Assembly: GCA_947475525.1 (NCBI GenBank)
Contig: CANJMI010000022.1
Coordinates: forward strand, 1-64,000
Source: Polyangiaceae bacterium
GTDB taxonomy: Bacteria; Myxococcota_A; Polyangia; Polyangiales; Polyangiaceae
Direction: 5' to 3'
DNA length: 64,000 nucleotides
Part shown: positions 7,996 to 16,066 of the stretch, piece by piece
Numbering within the stretch: position 1 is the first letter of the stretch
Layout of the letters: each line of letters starts with the position of its first letter
Notes under the pieces: generated by a model
Seen by the model: only the letters and a program-made list of their open reading frames with translations
Databases searched by the model: none
What the model was told of the DNA's origin: nothing
Translations under genes and position numbers: made by a program

Positions 7996-10900
7996 TCCGC
8001 GGCGTCGATGGCGACGAGCGAGCCTTCTTGGTTCTTGCGTTTCAACTGGACGAGCGTGTTCTTCGGCACCTCAGGTGTCGCGTTACTCGGCTGGTAGCGG
8101 CTGATGCGGTCGGCGAGGGTGGCTATCGCTTGAGCGAGCTCCGTATCCGGCGTCTGGCGACCTTTGAGTTGCGCCTCCTTCGTGCGAAGCAAATCGAGGC
8201 GCTTCATGTCGAGGCTGAGGGCCATCTCCGCCTTCTTGGAGCCGACGTCTTCGAGTGCCTCCTCGTGCATCTTCAGGCTGTGCGCGTAGGTCTTCACGCG
8301 GATTTTGATAGAACCTATCGGCTTGTTCGCGTCGAGGTCGTGTTGCGCGGCATAGGGGACTTTGCCAGCCGAAACGATGTTGTCGACGATGCCGTAGGTC
8401 GGCGCGTCGTGGCCGCACTTGAAGCTCGATAGGTCGAGGATGGCCACGTTCGGGTGACGCGCGGCGTACTTCACGGCCCACACCTTCTGCGCGCTGTTCG
8501 CCGAGTAATTTTCCGGCCAGACGTCGTTGATGTCGAGCGGGTTCTCGTTCTCGTGGAAGTAGCGCTTCAGAAAGTCCTTATGGCGTGGAAGCGACCGGAC
8601 GCTCAAGATCGGGTAGCCGAGGAGTTGGTACTCATCCGGGATCCCGTGGTTCAAGCCGGGGTCCGAGTGATACGGGCGGCCGGTGACGAGCACCGCGATC
8701 CGATTCTCCGCTTCGACGGTCTCGAGGATAGCTCTCCCTTTTTCTTGAAGGTCGAGATCGAATTCCTCGAGGGCGCGCAGGCCTTCGCGGTGAGCGTGGT
8801 CGCTTTCATCTTGGGTGACGCCGAGCCGCGGGCCCCAGGTGTCGAACATGCGCTTCGCGGTCAAGTGCGTCTCGGAGAAGCTAACCCCCGGGTCGAGGTA
8901 TTCGATGCCGCGCAGCGCGAAGAAGTCGACCTCCTTCGTGAAGGCAGCCTTCATGACCTCCGGCGCACCTGCGACGATGGGGCAGCTCGTGGAGTCCATC
9001 GTGCTCTCGAGGAAGTTCGGCACGTTCATCATGATCGGGAAGAAGATGTAATTGAGCGCCTTCTCCTCGTGATGTTTGAACAGCAAATTGTGGATGTGTG
9101 CTTGGGCCACCTTGCTCGGGAAGCACGGATCGACGGAGCCGTATTTGCCGCCTTCGACCCACATCTCTTCGCTCGTCGGATCGCTGAAGACGACATTCTG
9201 TTTCGTCATCCCCACCGCTTCGAAGTAGGTCCGGAAGTACGGGGCCGTCGAGTACATGTTCAAGACTCGCGGTAGCCCGATTCGGATCTTGCGCAGCCGC
9301 TCGCGGCCGTCGGCGCTCATGCGCTGGAAGGGGCGAACGACCTTCTCGCGTTTGATCCCAAAAATCCCCCGACGCACAGCCACGTCCTCTATTGGCGTGC
9401 CATTCGGCGGCAGCGGGGCAGGCGCGTAGAAGTGCTTGAACGCGCGGCTCGCCTCGTACGAGATCATGTTCGGGAACTCTTTGGCGATGGCCTTGCGCTC
9501 CTTCACGAGGGCGAGCATCGCCTCTTCGCTCTCGACGGTGCCCTTCTCGCAGGAGAACCCAGAGATGTAGCGGGCAGTCGAGCCGTCCGGGCACTCCGTG
9601 TCGATGAACGTTCGTTTGCACAGGTTCGGACAGAAATGGCAGACCGTGCTCTCGTCGTTTTTCGTGGAGAACTCGATGTCGACGGCGGCGTTGAGACCGA
9701 TGAACGTCGACTTGCCACGTCGCTTGACGACGCGCAGCGCCTCGAAAGCCGCGCCGAGTGCTCCGGCCTCGCCCGTGTGGGGGTGCACGAACACTTCAGC
9801 GTTCGGGACGCGTTGTTTGATGTAGTCGACCTGCGCCTTTACCGCGGCGAGGTTGTACTGCGTTCCGCCTTGCAGCACGTAGCGGCGACCGAGGGCTGCC
9901 AGCCTCGGGATTTGCACGACGTATTGCCAGATGTTCTTCGGCAATACCTGCGCGAGTCCGGCGAGGAGCTCCTCCTTCGAGAAACCCTCTTTTTGGAAAT
10001 TCACGCGGTCGGTGTCGAGAAATACTGCGCAGCCGTAGCTGAACTTCGGCGCGAGCTCAGCCTGAAAGGCGGTCTCGGCGTAGGCCGTGACGGGCAGACC
10101 GAATTGATCGGCCATGGCCTGCAGCAGCATGCCGTTGCCAGCGGAGCATGAGTTCGAGAGGCGGAAGTTCGCGATGTCGCCGTTCTTGATGAAGAGGACC
10201 TTGATGTCCTGTCCGCCGATGTCGCAGACCACGTCGATGTCGCCGCAGTACTTCACGGCGCTCATCATGTGCGCGACGGTCTCGACGACGTTGACGTCCA
10301 CCTTCATGCTCGCTTCGAGCACGTCGGCGGCATAGCCGGTGGCCCCCATGCCGATGATCTCGAGCTCGGCACCAAGGTCGGTCACGTACGCCCGAAGCTG
10401 CGCGAGGAGCTCCTTCGTGTCCTGGATCGGATTGCCCTTGGAGAGCTGGTAAGCCTTGCAGATGATTTGCTCGTCCTCGTCGATGAGCACGGCTTTCGAC
10501 GAGGTCGAGCCGCCGTCGAGACCGATCACCGCGCGAACTTTTTGCCCGGCTTCGAGCTTCATCGGCACGAACTTCGGGATGCGGTAGAGCGCGGTGAACT
10601 CATCGACCTCGGCCGGGGACGCGACGAGCGGCGGTCCCGCGGTCTCGGCGAGGCGCGCCTTACGACCGTTCGTCATGTACTCGACGAGGGCTTCCGTGCC
10701 CGCGTAGCGGCCGACCGTAGTCGACTCTCCGAGACCGAAAGCGCAGGCGCCGTACGCGGCGTAATACTGCGCGTTCTCGGGGATGAAGACGAGCTCTTCA
10801 ATCGGTTGGTCCTCGGGCCAAATATGCCCGCGTTCTTTCCAGGTCTCCGGGATCCGCTTGCGCCAGCACTCTTGCAGGAAGGGCAGGTAGGTGTTGGGGC

Positions 10901-11597
10901 CACCGAGCAGAATCACGCGATGCTTCAGTGTGTTGCCGCGCGTGAGGACGCTCAGGTTCTGCAGGACGATGGCATCGGCGAGGGAGCACAAGATCTCGGA
11001 CGCAGGGATCCCGCTCTTCACGAGGTTCACGATGTCGGTCTCCGCGAACACGCCGCACTTCGCCGCAACGTGATGGAGCTTCGTGTCGTCAAAGTGGATC
11101 TTCACGACCTCCTCGGCCGGGAGGCCCACCTTGATCATGCACTTGTCGATCGTCGCGCCGGTGCCGGATGCGCACTTGTCGTTCATCGAGGGCACGGCGA
11201 TCTTCTCGCCGGACTCGCCGCTCGTGAACATGATGATCTTCGCGTCCTGGCCGCCGAGCTCGATGACGCTGCCTACGTCGGGGTGGAGCTTCTCGACGGC
11301 GAGGGTTACGGCGTTCACCTCTTGAACGAACTTCGCGCCTAAATGCGGAGCGAGAGGCGAGGCGCCGGAGCCCGTGACGAACAAGCGCCAATTCGAACGG
11401 TCGGATTCCGGGAAGGCGGCCTCGATGGCGAGCAGGAGCTCGTGCACCTTCTCGGGCTGCTTCGTGTTGTGCCGCTGGTAGTCACTCCAGAGAATCTCGA
11501 GCGACTGGGGGTCGAGCGCCACGGCCTTCACCGTGGTTGAGCCGACATCCATGCCGATGACAATGGGTTCCGTTCGGAGGCGCGTGTTTGAGGTCAT
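7992..11597 (-). CDS. BadF/BcrA-type double ATPase (dehydratase activase-like) fused to DUF2229-like domain, 1201 aa
   Basis: Two ASKHA-fold ATPase modules lie in tandem. The first (about residues 12-290) has VIGMDVGSTTVKAV, LGGQDAKIIMF and the Fe-S loop region KCASGTGATID. The second (about 350-630) has VIGLDGGSTSSKAVLID, DIGGQDIKVLF and SNSCSAGNGML. A Cys-rich segment follows near 655-690 (CHFCPNLCKRTF, then TECPDG). The C-terminal half, from about 770, has the DUF2229-like pattern (GLPRVLNMYSTAPYF, DPCFPSKVAQAHIHNLL). Family members use ATP hydrolysis to push electrons to very low potential for a partner dehydratase or reductase. The partner here is the overlapping downstream gene. Regulation is probably by the divergent TetR protein. 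Confidence 0.9.
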   Translation of the reverse strand: MTSNTRLRTEPIVIGMDVGSTTVKAVALDPQSLEILWSDYQRHNTKQPEKVHELLLAIEAAFPESDRSNWRLFVTGSGASPLAPHLGAKFVQEVNAVTLAVEKLHPDVGSVIELGGQDAKIIMFTSGESGEKIAVPSMNDKCASGTGATIDKCMIKVGLPAEEVVKIHFDDTKLHHVAAKCGVFAETDIVNLVKSGIPASEILCSLADAIVLQNLSVLTRGNTLKHRVILLGGPNTYLPFLQECWRKRIPETWKERGHIWPEDQPIEELVFIPENAQYYAAYGACAFGLGESTTVGRYAGTEALVEYMTNGRKARLAETAGPPLVASPAEVDEFTALYRIPKFVPMKLEAGQKVRAVIGLDGGSTSSKAVLIDEDEQIICKAYQLSKGNPIQDTKELLAQLRAYVTDLGAELEIIGMGATGYAADVLEASMKVDVNVVETVAHMMSAVKYCGDIDVVCDIGGQDIKVLFIKNGDIANFRLSNSCSAGNGMLLQAMADQFGLPVTAYAETAFQAELAPKFSYGCAVFLDTDRVNFQKEGFSKEELLAGLAQVLPKNIWQYVVQIPRLAALGRRYVLQGGTQYNLAAVKAQVDYIKQRVPNAEVFVHPHTGEAGALGAAFEALRVVKRRGKSTFIGLNAAVDIEFSTKNDESTVCHFCPNLCKRTFIDTECPDGSTARYISGFSCEKGTVESEEAMLALVKERKAIAKEFPNMISYEASRAFKHFYAPAPLPPNGTPIEDVAVRRGIFGIKREKVVRPFQRMSADGRERLRKIRIGLPRVLNMYSTAPYFRTYFEAVGMTKQNVVFSDPTSEEMWVEGGKYGSVDPCFPSKVAQAHIHNLLFKHHEEKALNYIFFPIMMNVPNFLESTMDSTSCPIVAGAPEVMKAAFTKEVDFFALRGIEYLDPGVSFSETHLTAKRMFDTWGPRLGVTQDESDHAHREGLRALEEFDLDLQEKGRAILETVEAENRIAVLVTGRPYHSDPGLNHGIPDEYQLLGYPILSVRSLPRHKDFLKRYFHENENPLDINDVWPENYSANSAQKVWAVKYAARHPNVAILDLSSFKCGHDAPTYGIVDNIVSAGKVPYAAQHDLDANKPIGSIKIRVKTYAHSLKMHEEALEDVGSKKAEMALSLDMKRLDLLRTKEAQLKGRQTPDTELAQAIATLADRISRYQPSNATPEVPKNTLVQLKRKNQEGSLVAIDAAE

Positions 11598-11615
11598 GCG
11601 GCGGTTCTCGGGTGG

Positions 11616-11633
11616 TGACTGACCCGTCAGTCA
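11616..11633. promoter_or_regulatory. 18-bp palindrome, probable TetR operator
   Basis: TGACTGAC-CC-GTCAGTCA is a perfect inverted repeat with 8-bp arms and a 2-base centre. It lies 19 bases upstream of the ATPase start codon and 125 bases upstream of the divergent tetR start. Size and position fit a TetR-family operator controlling the ATPase operon. Binding is inferred, not shown. Confidence 0.65.
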
Positions 11634-11677
11634 GTGAGGCTGCGTAGCACGATTGGCTGTGAGGCGGAAGGAACGCA

Positions 11678-11689
11678 CGGGCATGCCCG
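11678..11689. promoter_or_regulatory. 12-bp perfect palindrome in the divergent promoter region
   Basis: CGGGCATGCCCG lies between the ATPase gene and tetR, 69 bases before the tetR start. It could be a second regulatory site or chance in GC-rich DNA. Confidence 0.25.
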
Positions 11690-11757
11690 AAACGTGGGGC
11701 GGCTCGGGGGATCCGACTCGCGGAGCCTCGCCCGAACTGGTGTAGGGTCCGGCGGCC

Positions 11758-12432
11758 GTGACGACGAAGAAACAGGACCGTCGGGAGCAGCTCCTGCACG
11801 TGGCGAGTGACGTGTTCGCGACCAAGGGCTACCACGAGGCGAAGATGGACGACATCGCCGCTGCCGCGGATGTCGCCAAAGGCACGATCTACCTCTATTT
11901 CAAGGACAAACGGGCCATCTTCACCGAGCTCATCGACGGTCTGTCGGCGCAGCTGACGGGGGCCATCATTCCGGTGGATACGGAGGCTGACGTCGTCGCC
12001 CAGGTCAAGCACAACATCCGCGCGGTGATAGGTGTGCTCGCTCAGCAGCCGCGGGTGACGAGCCTGCTTTTTGACCAGGCGAGCGGGGTCGACGAAAATT
12101 TTCGCCTGAAGACCGATTCCTTCTACCGCGCGCTAAAAGAGCTCCTCGCGTCGAGCCTCGGGGAGGGGCAGCGCCTCGGCATCGTCCGTGAGGGTGACCC
12201 TAAGCTCTACGCGAGCATGACGATCGGCGCGATCCGCGAAGTGCTCGTCGAGACCCGGCAGAAGACCGGTAGCAAACGCACGCGAGAGCAGGTCGTGGAA
12301 GCGTTTTTCGCGGTCTTGGAGGGCGGATACTTGCGCCTCAAGTCCGATCCTAAGGGGCCGAAGCGGCGGGTTTACGCGACGATTGGACCGGCACCCAGCA
12401 AGCGGCGTAAGGCGCCAGCCACCCGAGAGTGA
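11758..12432 (+). CDS. TetR-family transcriptional regulator, 224 aa
   Basis: The N-terminal DNA-binding domain is typical of the family. Helix 1 is RREQLLHVASDVFATKGY, and the helix-turn-helix reads MDDIAAAADVAKGTIYLYFKDK at about residues 31-52. The C-terminal ligand/dimer domain is variable, as usual. It starts with GTG at 11758. It is transcribed divergently from the BadF-type ATPase operon, with a perfect 18-bp palindrome in the 160-bp gap. It therefore most likely represses that operon and itself in response to an unknown small ligand. The last 30 residues are basic (KRRKAPATRE). Confidence 0.9.
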   Translation: MTTKKQDRREQLLHVASDVFATKGYHEAKMDDIAAAADVAKGTIYLYFKDKRAIFTELIDGLSAQLTGAIIPVDTEADVVAQVKHNIRAVIGVLAQQPRVTSLLFDQASGVDENFRLKTDSFYRALKELLASSLGEGQRLGIVREGDPKLYASMTIGAIREVLVETRQKTGSKRTREQVVEAFFAVLEGGYLRLKSDPKGPKRRVYATIGPAPSKRRKAPATRE

Positions 12433-12447
12433 GCGGCGCCTTTGGGT

Positions 12448-12465
12448 GCTGACCGACGGGTCAGC
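12448..12465. other. 18-bp inverted repeat between tetR and the VWA gene
   Basis: GCTGACC-GACG-GGTCAGC has 7-bp arms and a 4-base loop and sits between two convergent stops. It could be a weak terminator hairpin, although no T-tract follows. It could also be a second TetR site, since it shares the TGAC[CT]GAC core with the palindrome at 11616-11633. Confidence 0.35.
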
Positions 12466-12483
12466 GATGGCCGACGACGGGCC

Positions 12484-14049
12484 TCACTGAGCGAGGACCA
12501 TGCGCTCGTCGCAGGGCTTTGCGTTCTCGTCCCGGTGGAGTCCGGCGATGCGCAGTGGGTCGAGGTCCAAGAGGCGCTGGGTGAGCTCGAGCTTCGCGAG
12601 AATGAGCTTGTCGAGATTTCCGCTGGCGTAGTTCGCCTGGGTGCCGCCGCAGCTCGAGGTAGGCTCGCCCGCTCCGGTGGATTGGGGGCCGGCGCCGCCG
12701 CGGAGCACGAACAGGTTGGTGCCCCCCGTGAACTGCGCGATCTGACGCCACACGGCTTGTCCTAGCGCGTCCATGCCCGACGCGGCGACCGTGTAGAGCT
12801 GGATGCCGCGGGCGGCGGCGCGTTTGATCGAAGGGCTGTAACCGGCGTCGCCCGGGTAGTCCAGGTGCGGCGGGGCGTCGCCGATCAGGAACGCGAGGCG
12901 GGCGCTCGCCGCGTCGTTCCAATCGAGGTTATCGATGGCGACGCGCAGGCCCTCGTTTGCGTGCTCGGGGGTGTCGCCGCCGCCGCCCGCTTGAATCGAG
13001 TCGATGCGTCGCGAGAAGTCCGCGATGTCGGTGCTGAAGGGGTGGATGCGCGTGACGAACTGGTCGCCTTGGTCCTTGTATTCGACGACCGCGACGCGGA
13101 GGCCTGCCTGTCCGCGCGCCGCTTCGCTCGCGACCTTGGCGAGCGTATCTTTGACGGCGTCTATCTCCTCGGACATCGAGCCTGTCGTGTCGAGCACGAA
13201 GACGAGGTCGATCGTGCGGGACATCGCGGGGCGGGCGACTGGCATGCGGAATTCGACGACGCCATCGTTGTCTGTGGTGTCGAACGCCACCGCTTGGTGC
13301 TGCCCGTAGCAATCGGCTGACCCCGAGAGCTGCGTGCCCACGAGGCCAAGGGCACGCGGGAAGAGGAGGGCGCGGCCGGATGCGGTCGTCGTGAGCACGG
13401 CTTGGTGCTGGGCTTCGTCCCGCACGGTGACGCGGCAGTTGACGACACCTTTGCCGTTCACGTCGCGGACGACGAGGAAGCGGCGCAGGCTTAGGTCGAG
13501 TTTCTCGAACGGCAGTTGGGAGGCCGACGCGAGGTACTTTTGATACTCGCCGTAGTTCGCGTTGTCATCCCATTCGCCTGCTCGCACGCTCGCGCCCGTT
13601 CGCGCCAAAACCGGAGCTTTCGCGGCGCTCGGGCGTCCTCCCTCCGGGGCACGGCCAGCGTCAGTGGTGGATGCTCCGGAACTCCGTTTTGGCGCCGATG
13701 GCGAATCCTCCGACCTCGACTCTTCGCGCCCAAACAAACCCGTAGGTGACCTCGTCACTTTGGTGTCCGCTAGCACGCCAGAGGGAGCCGCGTCGGCCGA
13801 GGCAGAGGCTTCGGCGTCGGCAGAAGCCTTGGCAGAAGCCTTGGCAGAAGCAGAGGCAGAGGCTTCGTGCGCGGATACACGATCGAGTTCGCTTGGCACG
13901 GCAATGGGGGCGGCGCTCGCGGCGGCCGTGGGGGCAATCGCTTCCATCGGGGGCGGCGTGACGTTCGCGCTGCGAGCTTCCGGCGTGCTGGCAGTGCCGC
14001 AACCTGTCGCTGCAAGAATCAGCGCAATCGCAGTCTTTTCGTGTCGCAT
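12484..14049 (-). CDS. von Willebrand factor A-domain lipoprotein, 521 aa
   Basis: The N-terminus MRHEKTAIALILAATGCG is a lipoprotein signal with Cys at about 17. A long low-complexity Ala/Ser/Lys/Glu linker follows (about 50-90), with an imperfect DNA repeat under it. The VWA domain begins near residue 260 (TIDLVFVLDTTGSMSEEID) and carries the MIDAS metal-binding motif DxTGS. Such surface VWA domains bind protein partners through a divalent metal. The gene lies 98 bases downstream of the SprT-like gene on the same strand and converges on tetR. Partners are unknown. Confidence 0.85.
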   Translation of the reverse strand: MRHEKTAIALILAATGCGTASTPEARSANVTPPPMEAIAPTAAASAAPIAVPSELDRVSAHEASASASAKASAKASADAEASASADAAPSGVLADTKVTRSPTGLFGREESRSEDSPSAPKRSSGASTTDAGRAPEGGRPSAAKAPVLARTGASVRAGEWDDNANYGEYQKYLASASQLPFEKLDLSLRRFLVVRDVNGKGVVNCRVTVRDEAQHQAVLTTTASGRALLFPRALGLVGTQLSGSADCYGQHQAVAFDTTDNDGVVEFRMPVARPAMSRTIDLVFVLDTTGSMSEEIDAVKDTLAKVASEAARGQAGLRVAVVEYKDQGDQFVTRIHPFSTDIADFSRRIDSIQAGGGGDTPEHANEGLRVAIDNLDWNDAASARLAFLIGDAPPHLDYPGDAGYSPSIKRAAARGIQLYTVAASGMDALGQAVWRQIAQFTGGTNLFVLRGGAGPQSTGAGEPTSSCGGTQANYASGNLDKLILAKLELTQRLLDLDPLRIAGLHRDENAKPCDERMVLAQ

Positions 14050-14147
14050 CGTTCGTTCTCTCCTGTCGGTTGACGTGGAAAGAACGCCGCTGTCGTTGTC
14101 ACCTTACAGGGCGTCTTGGAAACCGAGGCTGCGCGTGCTCGGTCGAC

Positions 14148-15302
14148 TCAGCTGCGCTTCGGCGGGAGGGCCGCACGTGGGCCGCTCGAGGCGCCTTGCT
14201 TCACCCCGCGGCTGAGTACGATGTTGCGCCCGGCTTCGCGCCCCTGAGCGCGCGCTTCGCTGGGCTCCTTGCGGTTTAATTGAACGCTGCGCACGTGCGG
14301 GTGGCGCTGCTTGTAGAAGTGGCGCAAATCGGCATCGCCTACCCACACGAGGCCGAGCTCCGCGCTCTTTCGTTTTTCGGCGGCGAGGCGTTCGCGGAAG
14401 CCTTCCATGACCCCCGCGAGGTAGGTGCGGCGTTCGCGGTTCGAGCGCTCGCGGAGGGTGCTTGCGTGCTCGGTCCACAGCCGTTCGCTCGTGTCGCGCA
14501 TGAAGGCGTGCACGTAGCCCGCGATGTCGAGGTTCTCGGGTGAGCCGCAGAGCTCGAGCACGCTGCCGCGTTTGCCATCTTCGGGGCGGTAGGCCGAAAC
14601 CCAGATCGCTTCGACGAAGAAGTGTTGTCCCATGATCGACGCGAGAATGTGCTCGTGTTCCTGAAGCCGGCCTTTGGGTTCTCCGAGTTGCCGGTAGCCG
14701 TAGCGGCGTCGCTCCGGGCGCTCCGCCATCGCGATGTTGTGTTTCAACATCAGCTTTTGTGCGAGTGAGGCGGCGTTTTCCGACTCGTAACGATTCGAGC
14801 TCCTCGCGAGCGCGAGCAGATCCGCGACGCGCTGTCGGGTGCGATCCCGCTCGGGATCGGGTTCGACTTCATTGGGCACGCCGCTGGCCGCGCTGTCGAT
14901 CGCGAGGCGTTCGCACACTTGCTGAAAGGCCGGTCCGTGCGGCGTCTCGTCTACGATCCCGAGGACCTCGTGGACGAATTGATGCGCCATCTCGTGCTTC
15001 ATCACCTCGACGACCGAGCCCCACGGGCGAACCGCAACAAACGTGCGCGACAGCTCGATGGTGCGGCAGTTGCGGTCCCAGCGACCGAGCAGGCTCGGTA
15101 CGTCGACGAGTAAAAACACTGGGGGCGTAAGCTCGTTGCGAAAGTGGGAGCTATTGAGCTGACGCCACGTGTTCGCGAGCTCGCGAACGAGCAGCGATTC
15201 GAGCTCCGCGCTGAGTCGCTCCGCCGAATCGTGGCGGGTACGCGCTGCATCGCCATCGCCTGCCGACGATGCGGGTGCGAAGGGGCCCGTTGCTGCCGTC
15301 AT
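14148..15302 (-). CDS. SprT-like zinc metallopeptidase with DUF2786, 384 aa
   Basis: The SprT-like zinc site HEMAHQFVHE, an HExxH motif, lies near residue 101, with TPHGPAFQQVC downstream as expected for the third ligand region. Residues from about 155 onward (RVADLLALARSSNRYESENAASLAQ) match the short helical DUF2786 domain often paired with SprT in bacteria. The C-terminal tail is basic. The start ATG overlaps the stop of the phosphatase gene (ATGA). Bacterial SprT-like proteins are poorly characterised. Cleavage of DNA-bound proteins is known only for the eukaryotic Spartan relatives. Confidence 0.85.
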   Translation of the reverse strand: MTAATGPFAPASSAGDGDAARTRHDSAERLSAELESLLVRELANTWRQLNSSHFRNELTPPVFLLVDVPSLLGRWDRNCRTIELSRTFVAVRPWGSVVEVMKHEMAHQFVHEVLGIVDETPHGPAFQQVCERLAIDSAASGVPNEVEPDPERDRTRQRVADLLALARSSNRYESENAASLAQKLMLKHNIAMAERPERRRYGYRQLGEPKGRLQEHEHILASIMGQHFFVEAIWVSAYRPEDGKRGSVLELCGSPENLDIAGYVHAFMRDTSERLWTEHASTLRERSNRERRTYLAGVMEGFRERLAAEKRKSAELGLVWVGDADLRHFYKQRHPHVRSVQLNRKEPSEARAQGREAGRNIVLSRGVKQGASSGPRAALPPKRS

Positions 15303-16066
15303 TTGATCGCCTGATAGGGACGCCGCGCCTTCACGCTGACCAGGAGTTTTCTTCGCGCCTCGACGCTGCGAGGCACCTTGCGCGCCTCCGGTAGCACCAG
15401 GGCGGTCAGGCGCCCGCCGTAAACGCAGCCCGTGTCGATCCCGGTCGCGAAGGGGTGGAGCTGCGGTGTCGCCCGCGCGTTGTGGCCAAAGACGACGTGC
15501 ATGGGGCCCTCGTACTTTTTCCCCCAGAGGACGCCAGCTCCACGTTTTTCCGTGGGTTTGCCATCGCTCGTGATGCCGCGCATGTAGAGCAGATTGCGCT
15601 CCGTCTGCTTTTTCAAGCGCACTCCAGGGACGAGGCCCGCGTGAACGATGAGGAGTTCGTGCTCCGGGACTTCAACCCACAGCGGCAGTCGCTCGAGCTG
15701 CTCCCACCCTTCGTCATCGATGTCAGCGGCGGTGCTGCGCAGCATCTTGCTGGCGAGCAGGCGTTCATCCACCTCGGAGAGCGCCGGCTTCGCCTTGGGG
15801 CGTCGGCTATCAAGCTCGCGCCACTTCAGCAAACGCCACTCGTGGTTGCCACACACGGCAACGCCGCCGACTTCGCGCACGAGTTGCAGCACGCGGTTCG
15901 GACTCGGCCCGCGCACGACCAGATCGCCAACCAAGAACAGGCGATCGCCGCGCTTGAGCGCGAGTTTGTCGAGCAACGCCTCGAGCTCGTCCGCGCAGCC
16001 GTGAACGTCACCGACCACGATGGTGCGGCCACCTTTTGCTGACGAGCCCGAAGCCGCGCGGGTCAT
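15299..16066 (-). CDS. metallophosphatase (calcineurin-like; Ser/Thr phosphatase or ApaH type), 255 aa
   Basis: The three metal-binding blocks of the PPP/ApaH superfamily are present: GDVHGC near residue 18, FLVGDLVVRGP near 44 and VCGNHEWRLL near 71. Histidines follow further on in IVHAGLVPG and VFGHNARA. ApaH and bacterial protein phosphatases share these motifs, so the substrate (Ap4A or a phosphoprotein) cannot be decided from the sequence. It starts one base into the glgC stop (TGATG) and ends overlapping the SprT-like gene. The three are clearly co-transcribed. Confidence 0.88.
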   Translation of the reverse strand: MTRAASGSSAKGGRTIVVGDVHGCADELEALLDKLALKRGDRLFLVGDLVVRGPSPNRVLQLVREVGGVAVCGNHEWRLLKWRELDSRRPKAKPALSEVDERLLASKMLRSTAADIDDEGWEQLERLPLWVEVPEHELLIVHAGLVPGVRLKKQTERNLLYMRGITSDGKPTEKRGAGVLWGKKYEGPMHVVFGHNARATPQLHPFATGIDTGCVYGGRLTALVLPEARKVPRSVEARRKLLVSVKARRPYQAIK

